A stretch of 64,000 nucleotides of DNA from Candidatus Micropelagos thuwalensis (GCF_000469155.1 NZ_AWXE01000001.1:620001-684000); one strand, 5' to 3'; positions 1 through 8,743 are shown, numbered from the stretch's first letter. Numbers and translations are program-made. The notes: generated by a model not told the origin, from the sequence alone.

Positions 1-136
1 CGACAGTTGCGGGAGCAATCGCCAAAAAATCGGTCGCAAAAATCATAAGGTAAAGATTGATGAGACCATACATATAGCCAAAGCCAATCGTTGGAAGCGT
101 AAAATATACCAACGAGCTTCCGAAACTTTTGCTCAT
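1..136 (-). CDS. MFS_2 (GPH-type) sugar/cation symporter, N-terminal fragment
   Basis: Reading leftward from an ATG at 136 gives an open frame to the window edge. It begins MSKSFGSSLVYFTLPTIGF and continues with a YLMIFATDFL segment followed by APATV. This matches the first two membrane helices of the MFS_2 / glycoside-pentoside-hexuronide:cation symporter family, where a YLM-FATDxL-x-IAPA pattern is typical. The rest of the gene lies outside the window, so the substrate cannot be named. The start is uncertain: the same frame is open upstream to a TTG at 151, preceded by AGGA. It is divergent from the next gene. Confidence 0.6.
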   Translation of the reverse strand, partial: MSKSFGSSLVYFTLPTIGFGYMYGLINLYLMIFATDFLAIAPATV

Positions 137-267
137 ACCAAATCCATGCAAAATCCTAGACTGGCCTCATCATTCAATTAATTACCTATATGTGCAAGGT
201 GAAAATGCTGATAGCTTAGGGCCACTTACCTGTCAGGTTAAAAATTAAAAATAATAAAAACCGAGAC

Positions 268-762
268 ATGCAAGCCAAAAGAATAATGCATGTGATATTT
301 TCTAGGAAATATCACAATCAAGAGCACATGGCTGCTGTCTTAATAAATCGACAAATCAATAATCATCCCGTTGCGGTATGTGTTAGAAGCGATTGTGACG
401 CATATCGCATTAGGTCGCTTCTCAATTACCTTGATCCTCGTGTGGAAATTTTCAGAATCCCAGTTAGTTTCAGCTTTGCCTATTTACTCTCCGCTCTGAT
501 GATATGGCACCCCACACTATTACATTGGCATAATCTAAGGACTCGCAAAACGCTCAGCTTGGTGTTTTGGCGATTACCCCAGATATCTACCCAGCATGCC
601 TCTCACAACCGCCCGAACAGGCGGATACATAGAAAAACGCTAAAGACACCCAAATCAGAGCCAATTTTTAATCCAACCACAGATAAAAGGAAAAAAGTTC
701 CAGAAGATGGACGATATGAGTGGTCGACAAGCCTAATTAGACGTATGTTGTTTTTCTTCTAA
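268..762 (+). CDS. Short hypothetical protein, possible truncated glycosyltransferase
   Basis: A 164-residue frame. The first 120 residues read like the N-terminal half of a GT-B glycosyltransferase: a start of the form KRIMHVIF, alternating beta/alpha segments, a short hydrophobic stretch near residues 67-80, and LLHWHN then PQISTQHAS, as in the acceptor-side domain where a His-rich turn precedes a T-x-H motif. After about residue 118 it becomes basic and Pro/Lys rich and loses resemblance to any fold I know. There is no room for a C-terminal nucleotide-sugar domain before the next gene (50 bases). It may be a decayed or truncated glycosyltransferase or an unrelated orphan. The family call is weak inference. 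Confidence 0.4.
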   Translation: MQAKRIMHVIFSRKYHNQEHMAAVLINRQINNHPVAVCVRSDCDAYRIRSLLNYLDPRVEIFRIPVSFSFAYLLSALMIWHPTLLHWHNLRTRKTLSLVFWRLPQISTQHASHNRPNRRIHRKTLKTPKSEPIFNPTTDKRKKVPEDGRYEWSTSLIRRMLFFF

Positions 763-810
763 GATATTTAACTAAAAAATTTTTTAATCTACCGAAGAGG
801 TTTTCGCCCC

Positions 811-1254
811 ATGTACAGAATCTTACCGCTTATTTTAGTCTTTTTTCTTTCCTTATCTGGAGCGACAATCGTCTCAAAGGCAAATGCGGATGCCAACTCA
901 TTTAGCATTGAAGATGCTGTTTTCCGTCCCGGTATCAGTGATCGCCCGGGTGTGGTGTTTTTCAAACTCTCTAACATCTCCGACAAGGATAAGACCTTAA
1001 TATCTGCCCAGAGCACGTCTGCTAAAAAAATAGAAATCCACACGCATGACATGAAAAATGGAGTTATGCGGATGCGCCGACTTGATGCCTTAACCATTGA
1101 TGCCAATACAAGCGTTCACCTAAAACCTCACGGGCTTCATTTAATGGTTTTTGGCTATACCGCCTCCGAAGACGAGATGAGCATTACGCTTCATTTTGAA
1201 ACCGAAGAACAAATCACTTTTACTCCCGAAATTGTCTCTTATGGCGCAAAATAA
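811..1254 (+). CDS. PCuAC-family periplasmic copper chaperone-like protein
   Basis: A 147-residue exported protein. Residues 1-27 form a signal peptide (basic start, hydrophobic LPLILVFFLSLSG core, ANA-type cleavage site). The mature part is a single PCuAC (DUF461) beta-sandwich. The family metal site H-x-M-x10-M-x21-H-x-M is recognisable as HTHDM then MRMRRL in the middle and HGLHLMVFG near residues 108-116. Family members hand Cu(I) to the CuA centre of cytochrome oxidase in the periplasm. Only 17 bases separate it from the zinc-importer ATPase downstream, so the three genes probably form one transcript. That neighbourhood could mean a role in metal delivery other than oxidase assembly. RBS-like GAAGAGG lies upstream of the ATG. 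Confidence 0.8.
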   Translation: MYRILPLILVFFLSLSGATIVSKANADANSFSIEDAVFRPGISDRPGVVFFKLSNISDKDKTLISAQSTSAKKIEIHTHDMKNGVMRMRRLDALTIDANTSVHLKPHGLHLMVFGYTASEDEMSITLHFETEEQITFTPEIVSYGAK

Positions 1255-1271
1255 ATAGGCCAACATTGCAA

Positions 1272-1994
1272 ATGCTAATTGAGGGTCAAAACATTACGGT
1301 TAAGAAAGAGACAGGACTTATTCTTGACAACGTATCTCTTCAGATTGACGAAAAAGACTTTCTGACAATTGTCGGCCCGAATGGTGCCGGAAAAACTATG
1401 TTGTTGAAGTGTCTTGTTGGTGTGCTTACACCCGGTTCAGGGCGCGTAACCCATAAACCAGGTCTCACCATCGGCTATATGCCACAAAACTTGCTCATAG
1501 ACCCTGTATTGCCTTTGTCAGTCAGACGTTTTTTATCCTTAAATTTGGCGATAGAGGCGGATTTTCTCACAGAAATTATTGACGAGACAAACATCCCACA
1601 TCTTCTGGACAGGCAAATGCATAACTTATCAAGTGGTGAAATCCAGCGGGTTATGCTGGCTCGCGCCCTTGCTAGAGATCCGGATTTATTGATATTGGAC
1701 GAGCCTGCCCAAAATCTGGATATTTCGGGTCAGCTCGAATTCTATAAATTACTCGAAAAAATTTATCACAACCGTCAGAAAGCGATACTTATGGTATCAC
1801 ACGATCTTCATCTGGTGATGGCATCCACAAAAAAAGTGGTTTGCCTTTATCACCATGTTTGCTGTTCGGGTGCACCACAAGCGATTACACGTGATCCGGA
1901 ATTCATTTCAATATTTGGGGATGATTTGTCGAAAATGATGGCTGTTTATCCGCATGAACATGATCATGACCATTTTAATGGAGACAGTCACTGA
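1272..1994 (+). CDS. znuC: Zinc/manganese ABC importer, ATP-binding protein (ZnuC-like)
   Basis: Energises uptake of Zn2+ (or Mn2+) through the membrane partner encoded next. With the ATG at 1272 the protein is 240 residues. An in-frame TTG at 1266 is the only earlier choice and adds two residues. Walker A GPNGAGKT is at about 35-42, the ABC signature LSSGE at 119-123, Walker B LLILDEP at 139-145, and the switch histidine lies in MVSHDLH at about 177. The C-terminal tail is His/Asp rich (PHEHDHDHF), a feature common in ZnuC and in line with zinc handling. The stop codon overlaps the permease start by one base (TGATG), indicating translational coupling. No solute-binding protein gene or Zur regulator is present here. 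Confidence 0.85.
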   Translation: MLIEGQNITVKKETGLILDNVSLQIDEKDFLTIVGPNGAGKTMLLKCLVGVLTPGSGRVTHKPGLTIGYMPQNLLIDPVLPLSVRRFLSLNLAIEADFLTEIIDETNIPHLLDRQMHNLSSGEIQRVMLARALARDPDLLILDEPAQNLDISGQLEFYKLLEKIYHNRQKAILMVSHDLHLVMASTKKVVCLYHHVCCSGAPQAITRDPEFISIFGDDLSKMMAVYPHEHDHDHFNGDSH

Positions 1995-2830
1995 TGACCC
2001 CACTTATAGCCCCGCTTGTTTTGGCCGTTATCGCTGGGCCTGTTGGGTGTTTAATTGTCTGGCGACGTATGGCTTATTTTGGGGATGCGATTGCTCATTC
2101 TGCGCTTTTAGGTGTTGCGGTTGGCCTATTTATAGGGTTTGCACCCAATATTGGCGTCGCGCTGATAAGTGCGTTTTTTGCAGTATTGCTGGTGTATCTC
2201 CAACAACGACGCAAACTGAGCATAGATACGCTATTAGGGATTTTAGCTCACGGCGCATTAGCTTTAGGATTGTTGCTGGTCTTTTGGTCTGCAGTAGAGA
2301 CCGGGCATGGTGTTCACAATGAGGCAGAAAACAAAATTGATCCGCATCAACTCTTAGAAACCTATTTGCTTGGCTCATTGGAAAATATTTCAATGCACCA
2401 AAATATAACTCTGATAATCGGTGCCATTGTGATCGGCGTTATTCTCAAGTTCATATGGGAGCCTTTAATTCTAATGACCTTAAATATGGATCTTGCAAGG
2501 GCCGAGGGAGTCCCGACGTTACGCCTTCAATATATTATGATGGGAATTATGACATCCTTGGTCGTTATGGGCATGCAAATCACAGGTGTTCTGTTTATTA
2601 CTTCTTTATTAATCATACCTGCCGCCGCTGCGCGACAAATCTCAACAACTCCTGAAAAAATGATTATATGGGCTATTATTTTCGCTTTTTCGGGTGTTTC
2701 CATCGGTTATTTAGCGTCAAAACTCGCCTACCTTCCTCCTGGACCGGTAATTATAAGCACATTAACCATAATATTTATAATATCTTTGTTAATTTCGATT
2801 TTTCTGAGAAGAAAAAGGCCAATAATTTAA
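1994..2830 (+). CDS. znuB: Zinc/manganese ABC importer, permease (ZnuB-like)
   Basis: A 278-residue ABC-3 family permease forming the transmembrane channel for the preceding ATPase. Hydrophobic segments occur throughout. Family landmarks include the N-terminal region with RRMAYFGDAIAHSALLG, the usual ATPase-coupling area, and a C-terminal run of helices ending in a basic cytoplasmic tail (FLRRKRP). Acidic and His residues in ETGHGVHNEAENK (about residues 103-115) form an external loop. The start overlaps the znuC stop. It converges with bioA, whose stop is only 21 bases away. A 15-base palindrome (2840-2854) covers that junction, but its one-base loop makes it a poor terminator. Confidence 0.85.
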   Translation: MTPLIAPLVLAVIAGPVGCLIVWRRMAYFGDAIAHSALLGVAVGLFIGFAPNIGVALISAFFAVLLVYLQQRRKLSIDTLLGILAHGALALGLLLVFWSAVETGHGVHNEAENKIDPHQLLETYLLGSLENISMHQNITLIIGAIVIGVILKFIWEPLILMTLNMDLARAEGVPTLRLQYIMMGIMTSLVVMGMQITGVLFITSLLIIPAAAARQISTTPEKMIIWAIIFAFSGVSIGYLASKLAYLPPGPVIISTLTIIFIISLLISIFLRRKRPII

Positions 2831-2851
2831 AAAAAATTGTAAAGTAATACT

Positions 2852-4144
2852 TTATAATTCTTTGGACAGCTTTACCATTGCTGAGGTTATTTGAGTCAGG
2901 TCTTTCTGACCAATTATATAAGGAGGAATGGTGTAAATAATATTGCCAAATGGTCGTATCCAGACACCTTCTTCCACAAAACGCTTTTTTAGTAGATTTA
3001 CATCCCCTAATCCGGTGGTCTCAATAACACCGATAGAACCACAAACTCTGACATCTTTTACCGCAGGAAGTTCACGCGCAGACTCAAGTTCTTTGATAAG
3101 CTGTGTTTCAATAGCTTTTACCTGATCAAGACGGGGTTCCTGTTCGAATAAATCAAGCGATGCTAGAGCCGCTGCACAGCCAATGGGATTCCCCATAAAG
3201 GTAGGCCCGTGCATCAACGCTTTTGCAGGATCGTCATCCAGAAACGCTTCAAAAATCCTGCGCGAAGCGATGGTGGCTGCCAATGGCACTGTGCCACCTG
3301 TAAGAGTTTTTGAGAACGTAATAATATCGGGCGTAACATCGGCACGTTGACATGCTACCATCTCACCTAGCCGTCCAAGACCGGTCATAATCTCATCGGC
3401 AATCAGCAAAATATCGTGTTTTTGGCATAAATCGGCAACTTTTTTCAGCACATCCTCGCTATGGAAAATCATACCCCCAGCGCCCTGAACAAGAGGTTCA
3501 ATTAATAATCCCGCTAACGCGTCGGCATGGGTAGCCATCTGGTTGTCCAGCCGTTCGTAAAGTTCATCATTTATGGGTAATTCGGCAAGAATTTGCGGTG
3601 TTAGCACTCCCGAAAAATGACTATGCATCCCCTCTTCCGGGTCACATACAGCCATTGTAGCAAAAGTATCGCCATGATACCCACCTCTGAAATGCATGAA
3701 TTTATGGCGTCCTTTAATGCCATTATTTAACCAGAATTGAATTGCCATTTTCATAGCAACCTCAATAGCTACGGAACCAGAGTCGGTAAAAAAGACATGA
3801 TTAAGCTCGCCTGGGCAAATATCGGCAAGACGTCTGGCGAGAAGGGCAGCAGGCTCGTGTTGGTAGCCGCCAAGCATAATATGCGGGAGTTTTTGCAATT
3901 GGTTGACAACCGCCTGCTCGATATGCGGATGTCGATAACCGTGACAGACGGACCACCATGAGGACACACCATCTATTAATGTTCGACCATCGGCCAGCTT
4001 TATGCGCACCCCCTCTGCTTCACTAACCGGAAGACCGATAGGCGTTGTTCGCATTTGCGTGTAGGGCGGCCATAAATTATCAGTCGCCTTTCGCTGCCAA
4101 TCTGGCATATCAGGAAAAAGAGGATTAACGGGGGAAACAGGCAT
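2852..4144 (-). CDS. bioA: Adenosylmethionine-8-amino-7-oxononanoate transaminase
   Basis: Class-III PLP aminotransferase of biotin synthesis. It converts KAPA to DAPA using S-adenosylmethionine as amino donor, in the cytoplasm. 430 residues, full length. BioA hallmarks are the WPPYTQM start region (about 25-31), SSWW at 61-64, GGYHGDT at 154-160, the PLP-contacting Asp in ADEI near 250, and the Schiff-base lysine in TFSKTLTGG (about 279). It is transcribed divergently from bioF, sharing a 139-base promoter interval (4145-4283). I looked there for the alphaproteobacterial BioR palindrome and for a BirA operator and found no convincing copy. Confidence 0.95.
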   Translation of the reverse strand: MPVSPVNPLFPDMPDWQRKATDNLWPPYTQMRTTPIGLPVSEAEGVRIKLADGRTLIDGVSSWWSVCHGYRHPHIEQAVVNQLQKLPHIMLGGYQHEPAALLARRLADICPGELNHVFFTDSGSVAIEVAMKMAIQFWLNNGIKGRHKFMHFRGGYHGDTFATMAVCDPEEGMHSHFSGVLTPQILAELPINDELYERLDNQMATHADALAGLLIEPLVQGAGGMIFHSEDVLKKVADLCQKHDILLIADEIMTGLGRLGEMVACQRADVTPDIITFSKTLTGGTVPLAATIASRRIFEAFLDDDPAKALMHGPTFMGNPIGCAAALASLDLFEQEPRLDQVKAIETQLIKELESARELPAVKDVRVCGSIGVIETTGLGDVNLLKKRFVEEGVWIRPFGNIIYTIPPYIIGQKDLTQITSAMVKLSKEL

Positions 4145-4283
4145 ATATATCTCTCAAACTAATATCTTATAAAGAAAAACTCATTTCTTGCTTTATTGTT
4201 CAATTACAGGGCGCTAATAATCATGAGGTCGGCTGAGAAAATGTTACTTCACGATAAGACCTAACAGGCGGATAATAGAATAT

Positions 4284-5459
4284 ATGAAAACCAATCAAAA
4301 TTCTCTTGATATTTTCTGCGCTGAAAAAATCAACAAACTTGAAGAAGGTGCGAGCTTTCGAAAGCTTAAGACCACGCATCGCGTTGCGGAAGCGCAGAGC
4401 CACCAAGCTGGAAAATCTCTTATCTCCTTTTCCTGCAATGATTATCTGGGGCTATCGCACGATCCAACCCTTCTAGAAAAAGCAAATGAAGCCGCCAGAC
4501 TTTATGGTACTGGCGCCGCCGCCTCCAGGCTTATTACCGGCAATTACCCGTTGCTGGAAGAGTTAGAAGAGAAACTGGCGAAACTAAAAAATACGCAAGC
4601 CTGTCTGGTTTTCGGCTCTGGCTTTCTGGCTAATATTGGTCTCATACCTGCACTCGCCGGTTCGGACGATCTTATTCTCGTGGATGAACTGGCTCATGCT
4701 TGCCTCAATTCAGGCGCGCGGCTGTCAGGTGCAAAAGTCATTCGTTTTAAGCACAATGATTGTGCCGATTTGGAAAACCACCTCACGGCGCAACGAAAGT
4801 CATCCAGCAAATGCCTTATTTTAACAGATACCGTTTTTTCAATGGACGGTGATTTGGCACCACTTCCAGCTCTTCGAGACATCGCCAACCGCTATGAAAG
4901 CTGGTTGGTTACCGATGATGCACATGGCATTGGTGTTATTGGTGCAGGTCGTGGAGGCGGATTTGCTTTTGATCCGCCCGTTGTGGCTGATGTGCAAATG
5001 GGGACTTTATCAAAGGCACTGGGCAGCTATGGCGGCTATGTATGTGGCAGTCAGAAGTTAATTGACTTGCTGGTGAATAGGGCACGGAGTTTTGTTTATT
5101 CGACAGGCCTCCCTCCCATGAGTACAGCCGCAGCTCTTGCGGCATTGGAGATTATTGAGCAAGACCCGACGCTGGTCGATAAACCTCTGGCCTATGCAAA
5201 GCATTTTTGTGACAGGGTTGGTATTCCTACCCCTCAGAGTCCTATAGTCCCGGTCATATTCGGTGATAATGACACTGTCATGGCTGTATCGGAAAAACTT
5301 GCAAATGAAGGTTTTCTTGTCAGTGCTATCCGACCACCAACCGTCCCCGATAATACGGCACGATTGCGTATTGCTTTTAATGCTTCTCATAAAACCGCAG
5401 ATATTGACCGCCTCGCTGATTTAATATGCGCGGCAAAAAAAGAATATGGAATTGTTTAA
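4284..5459 (+). CDS. bioF: 8-amino-7-oxononanoate synthase
   Basis: PLP-dependent alpha-oxoamine synthase that condenses pimeloyl-ACP (or -CoA) with L-alanine to KAPA, the step before BioA. 391 residues. Visible signatures are CNDYLGLS (51-58), the TGAAASRLITG loop (about 76-86), FGSGFLANIG (110-119), the PLP-binding DDAHG (211-215) and the catalytic lysine in GTLSKALGSYGG (K244). Its TAA stop overlaps the bioD ATG by one base, so bioF and bioD are translationally coupled. No bioB, bioC or bioH/bioZ gene is in the window, so the rest of the pathway must be encoded elsewhere. Confidence 0.95.
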   Translation: MKTNQNSLDIFCAEKINKLEEGASFRKLKTTHRVAEAQSHQAGKSLISFSCNDYLGLSHDPTLLEKANEAARLYGTGAAASRLITGNYPLLEELEEKLAKLKNTQACLVFGSGFLANIGLIPALAGSDDLILVDELAHACLNSGARLSGAKVIRFKHNDCADLENHLTAQRKSSSKCLILTDTVFSMDGDLAPLPALRDIANRYESWLVTDDAHGIGVIGAGRGGGFAFDPPVVADVQMGTLSKALGSYGGYVCGSQKLIDLLVNRARSFVYSTGLPPMSTAAALAALEIIEQDPTLVDKPLAYAKHFCDRVGIPTPQSPIVPVIFGDNDTVMAVSEKLANEGFLVSAIRPPTVPDNTARLRIAFNASHKTADIDRLADLICAAKKEYGIV

Positions 5460-6115
5460 TGGCGCTTACTTTCATAGCTGCTACCGGCACTGATATCGGC
5501 AAAACATATATCACCTGTTTGCTGATTAAGACTGCCAACAAGATGGGGAAAACCGTTCGCGGCGTGAAACCAGTCATTAGCGGCTTTGACGAAAATAAAA
5601 TTAATGAGTCCGATACAGGCCATATTCTTGATGCCATGGGCCAATCACCGACAATGGAAAATGTGCGAGAAATCTCTCCATGGCGTTTTTCAGCTGCCCT
5701 CTCGCCCGATATGGCGGCTAGACGTGAAGACGCAACTATCCCACTTCTTCCGCTGGTAGATTTTTGTAACAACCTAGACTCTGACACACCTACACTTGTG
5801 GAAGGCGTTGGCGGTGTGATGGTACCTTTGAATGAAACAGATACAACATTGGACTGGCAGGCAGCTTTAAATGCGAAATGCTTCCTCGTGACAGGAAGTT
5901 ATCTCGGCACTTTATCCCACACAATGACAGCTCTTGAAGCCCTCAAAGAACGAGGCATCACCCCATCAGCAATCATCATAAACAGTTCAGAGGCTGCACC
6001 TGTCCCCGAGCAGGAAACTGCCGAAACGCTGGGTCGGTTTGTGACGGATATCCCGATTCATATCGTCGCCAGAAATGCCGACACCCTACCGGAAGAACTG
6101 GTCTTAACATTGTAA
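5459..6115 (+). CDS. bioD: Dethiobiotin synthetase
   Basis: ATP-dependent ring closure of DAPA with CO2 to dethiobiotin. I chose the ATG at 5459, giving MALTFIAATGTDIGKT, because it places the P-loop GTDIGKT at residues 10-16 as in BioD and couples it to the bioF stop (TAATG). An upstream in-frame start at 5426 would only add residues overlapping bioF. 218 residues, normal length. Other BioD marks are KPVISG near 35-40, GVGGVMVPL (about 116-124) and a TGSYLGTLSHT segment around 143-153. A 48-base gap follows before the patatin-like gene on the same strand. Confidence 0.93.
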   Translation: MALTFIAATGTDIGKTYITCLLIKTANKMGKTVRGVKPVISGFDENKINESDTGHILDAMGQSPTMENVREISPWRFSAALSPDMAARREDATIPLLPLVDFCNNLDSDTPTLVEGVGGVMVPLNETDTTLDWQAALNAKCFLVTGSYLGTLSHTMTALEALKERGITPSAIIINSSEAAPVPEQETAETLGRFVTDIPIHIVARNADTLPEELVLTL

Positions 6116-6163
6116 TGAATTCTGGCTAACCTATTTCATATTGCGAATGAATAAAGGCGAAAA

Positions 6164-7249
6164 ATGACGACGTTAAAAGTTCTGGCAGGCCCAAGGGCTT
6201 TTTCACATATCAGAGCCCACGGCCTAAATCCGTCAGATGTGCAAAGTGTTATTTGTGCGTCGGGCGCCGCCAAGACCCTAACCACAATCGGGCTGGACAA
6301 GATGATACTGGGACAATGGCTAAAAAATATAGACCATTCAGTTGATTTACTCGGAACCTCTGCAGGCGCGTTTAAACTGGCTGCCGCATGCAGAACCGAT
6401 ACGCTTGGTTGGCTGGATCAATTTGCCAATATTTATTCCACGCAGACTTATGCCGATAAGGTTGATGAACCCGATGTGAGAGATATTATAAGTTGGGCGC
6501 CACAGGAACTCATTGACGCGGTCATGGCTGATGGTGGAGATGAGGAGATACTCTCCCATCCAAATTTCAGACTTCATATCGGTACTGTAAGATCCTTCAA
6601 TTTACTAGCCAGCGAGAATGTAAAACGCCAGAAACAGGCGATTGCAAAAGCTGCACTTTTATCCCTCATAGACAATCAAAGTCTCAGAGGCATAGCAGAA
6701 CGCGTTGTGTTTTCTGACCCAAGAAGCTCAAAAGCACTCAGACCTATAGACAACTATCCAACCCACAATGTGACGTTAGACAAAAAGAATTTAGGACCGG
6801 CTTTAAATGCATCCGGAGCTATTCCGGTTATGATGCATGGCATAGAAATTGGAACCGAGGATGGTATTCATCTCTATCGAGATGGCGGTATGCTGGATTA
6901 CCACCCCATTCCTTCCCAGCTATGGCCTTCCAATGAAGGCATAGTCCTTTACCCGCATTTTTACGATTATCTTAAATGGCGCTGGTTTGATAAATTTTAT
7001 CCATGGCGAAAAGTTTCTGCGAGCAAGCTGGATAATGTGGTGATTTTTGCCCCTTCAGATGATTATGTGAAATCCTTACCCTACGGGCGAATTCCCTCCA
7101 GAAATGATTTCAAGAGATTTATTAAAAACGAGCCAAAGCGCTTGGAGGTTTGGCAAACAGCTATCCAGCGCAGTGAGGAACTCGGCGAGGCATTTCTGGA
7201 ACTTGTGCAGTCCGAACGTATCGCTGATGAGATGGTCTTGCTGAAATAG
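6164..7249 (+). CDS. Patatin-like phospholipase domain protein
   Basis: A 361-residue protein with a patatin fold. The nucleophile elbow is GTSAG (64-68, Ser66). The preceding CASGAAK (31-37) stands where patatins carry the glycine-rich oxyanion turn. ASGAIPVM (about 216-223) matches the conserved A-S-x-A-I-P segment, and the catalytic Asp lies in YRDGGMLDYHP (Asp240). Patatins are Ser-Asp dyad acyl hydrolases acting on phospholipids or other acyl esters; the substrate here is unknown. No signal peptide is seen, so it is probably cytoplasmic or membrane-associated. It follows bioD by 48 bases and precedes a dehydrogenase by 4-22 bases, so it is likely co-transcribed with bioFD. The C-terminal 110 residues are rich in aromatic and basic residues and unassigned. 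Confidence 0.75.
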   Translation: MTTLKVLAGPRAFSHIRAHGLNPSDVQSVICASGAAKTLTTIGLDKMILGQWLKNIDHSVDLLGTSAGAFKLAAACRTDTLGWLDQFANIYSTQTYADKVDEPDVRDIISWAPQELIDAVMADGGDEEILSHPNFRLHIGTVRSFNLLASENVKRQKQAIAKAALLSLIDNQSLRGIAERVVFSDPRSSKALRPIDNYPTHNVTLDKKNLGPALNASGAIPVMMHGIEIGTEDGIHLYRDGGMLDYHPIPSQLWPSNEGIVLYPHFYDYLKWRWFDKFYPWRKVSASKLDNVVIFAPSDDYVKSLPYGRIPSRNDFKRFIKNEPKRLEVWQTAIQRSEELGEAFLELVQSERIADEMVLLK

Positions 7250-7271
7250 CTAAGTGAACCTATACAAACAC

Positions 7272-8210
7272 ATGGTTAGAATTTTATCCTATTTAAACAA
7301 TCAAGAATTAATCGACGGCATTCACGCCGCAGTGCCAGAAGCCAAGGTTATTTTTATCGACCCGTCACAACCTCTGACAGAAAACCTCGAGGCAGATTGC
7401 CTGCTCTGTGTTGCCTCATTTCTGGATGGGCTGGAAGAAGTTATCGCGGCGACAAAAGGGCTGAAATGGATTCATATTTTTGGAACCGGTATTGACGGCT
7501 TTCCGCTGGAAGCAACAGGGGACGCCATTTTAACCTCCTCTCGCGGTGCCAGCGCCGTTCAGGTTGCCGAATGGGCGTTCACTTGCATCTTGGCAGCCAG
7601 AAAAAACCTGCCAGAAAACTGGATTAGCGCACCTTCACCTCTCTGGTCCATTGCCGATAATATCGGGGCGGTACAGGGACAAACACTTTCTATTTTTGGA
7701 TTTGGTTCAATTGGAAGAGAACTTGCCAAACGCGCTTTGGCATTTGATATGCAGGTTCTGGCTACGACACGGCACTCATCTGTTGCAATGGATGGGGTGG
7801 AAACCGCAGATAGTCTCGAAGCGCTTTTCGCAAAAGCCGACCATTTAGTCCTCGCAGCACCTGCAACTACCGAAACCGATAATATTGTTAACGCAAAAAC
7901 TCTTAGCTATCTCAAACCGGAGGCACATCTGGTCAATATTGCCAGAGGATCACTGGTTGATGAAAACGATCTAAAGCAGGCTCTAGATGATGGAAAACTC
8001 GCCCGTGCATCACTTGATGCTGTAAAGACCGAGCCTTTACCCACCGATCACTGGATTTATGGGCATGAAAAAGTGTTTCTCAGTCCACATTTGGCCTGGT
8101 GCGACATGCAGGTTATTGACGCTATTTCCACTTCTTTTCTGGATAATTTGGCACTTTTTGCTAAACAGGAACCCTTGAACAATGTCGTAGATAAAGAGGC
8201 GGGATACTAA
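7272..8210 (+). CDS. D-isomer-specific 2-hydroxyacid dehydrogenase family protein
   Basis: NAD(P)-dependent oxidoreductase acting on 2-hydroxy/2-oxo acids; the individual substrate cannot be told. With the ATG at 7272 it has 312 residues. A GTG at 7254 would add six and lie 4 bases after the previous stop. The Rossmann motif GFGSIG is at 143-148. The catalytic set is complete: Arg in NIARGSLVD (about 225), Glu in VKTEPLP (254) and His in SPHLAW (273). Catalytic-domain and NAD-domain order is as in the phosphoglycerate/glyoxylate reductase superfamily, shorter than SerA with no ACT domain. Its stop overlaps the next start by one base (TAATG). Confidence 0.85.
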   Translation: MVRILSYLNNQELIDGIHAAVPEAKVIFIDPSQPLTENLEADCLLCVASFLDGLEEVIAATKGLKWIHIFGTGIDGFPLEATGDAILTSSRGASAVQVAEWAFTCILAARKNLPENWISAPSPLWSIADNIGAVQGQTLSIFGFGSIGRELAKRALAFDMQVLATTRHSSVAMDGVETADSLEALFAKADHLVLAAPATTETDNIVNAKTLSYLKPEAHLVNIARGSLVDENDLKQALDDGKLARASLDAVKTEPLPTDHWIYGHEKVFLSPHLAWCDMQVIDAISTSFLDNLALFAKQEPLNNVVDKEAGY

Positions 8211-8713
8211 TGGTTAAATTATTGCTTTGGCGGCACGCCAAATCAGATTGGGATACCCCTGAACTTGACGACCATGAACGCCCGCTTAACAAGCGAGGTC
8301 GCCGTGACCGCGAGATCATGGCCCGCTATATCGAGAATAATTTCGCGCCGACTTTAGTGATTTGCTCAACTGCCCGCCGGACACGCGAAACGGTTGTCAC
8401 ATTATGTAATCACGACATTATCACTTATTCCAGCGACCTCTATCAAGCGATGCATACGGATCTTCTGAATATCGCCAAACGTAATGGCGGTGACCATGAT
8501 TGTATTTTGCTGGTCGCTCATAATCCGGGCATGGAAATGTTTGCCGGACGCATGGCGCAAACATCGCCTGAAATTGCCGAGAGATTTGCCACGAAATACC
8601 CTACCTGCTCGGTCGCGTGTATCAGCTGGGATTGCGATTGGGCTGATATCTCTTTTGATAATGGTGGTGTTAATGATTATGAAAATCCATCTCGTCTTAT
8701 CAGGCACGAATAG
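8210..8713 (+). CDS. SixA-like histidine phosphatase
   Basis: A 167-residue histidine phosphatase (phosphoglycerate-mutase superfamily). The phospho-acceptor motif is LWRHAKSDW, with the RH pair at residues 8-9. The basic loop RPLNKRGRRD follows, ICSTARRTRET carries the second Arg, and the distal His lies in LVAHNPGME (about 104). In E. coli SixA removes phosphate from a phospho-His domain; most alphaproteobacterial relatives are uncharacterised, so the substrate is unassigned. It is translationally coupled to the upstream dehydrogenase by a one-base overlap. The SOS-controlled umuDC promoter follows. Confidence 0.85.
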   Translation: MVKLLLWRHAKSDWDTPELDDHERPLNKRGRRDREIMARYIENNFAPTLVICSTARRTRETVVTLCNHDIITYSSDLYQAMHTDLLNIAKRNGGDHDCILLVAHNPGMEMFAGRMAQTSPEIAERFATKYPTCSVACISWDCDWADISFDNGGVNDYENPSRLIRHE

Positions 8714-8743
8714 CCCAAATATCATTCCAATTCTTGACAAATC

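Noticed and set aside
2840-2854. Palindrome TAAAGTA-A-TACTTTA as a terminator between znuB and bioA
   Set aside because: A one-base loop cannot form a stable RNA hairpin and the stem is AT-only; it is noted only as a dyad.
4145-4283. Possible BioR or BirA operator between bioA and bioF
   Set aside because: No TTAT-x-x-ATAA palindrome or TTGTAAACC-type half-sites could be found; the interval is merely AT-rich.
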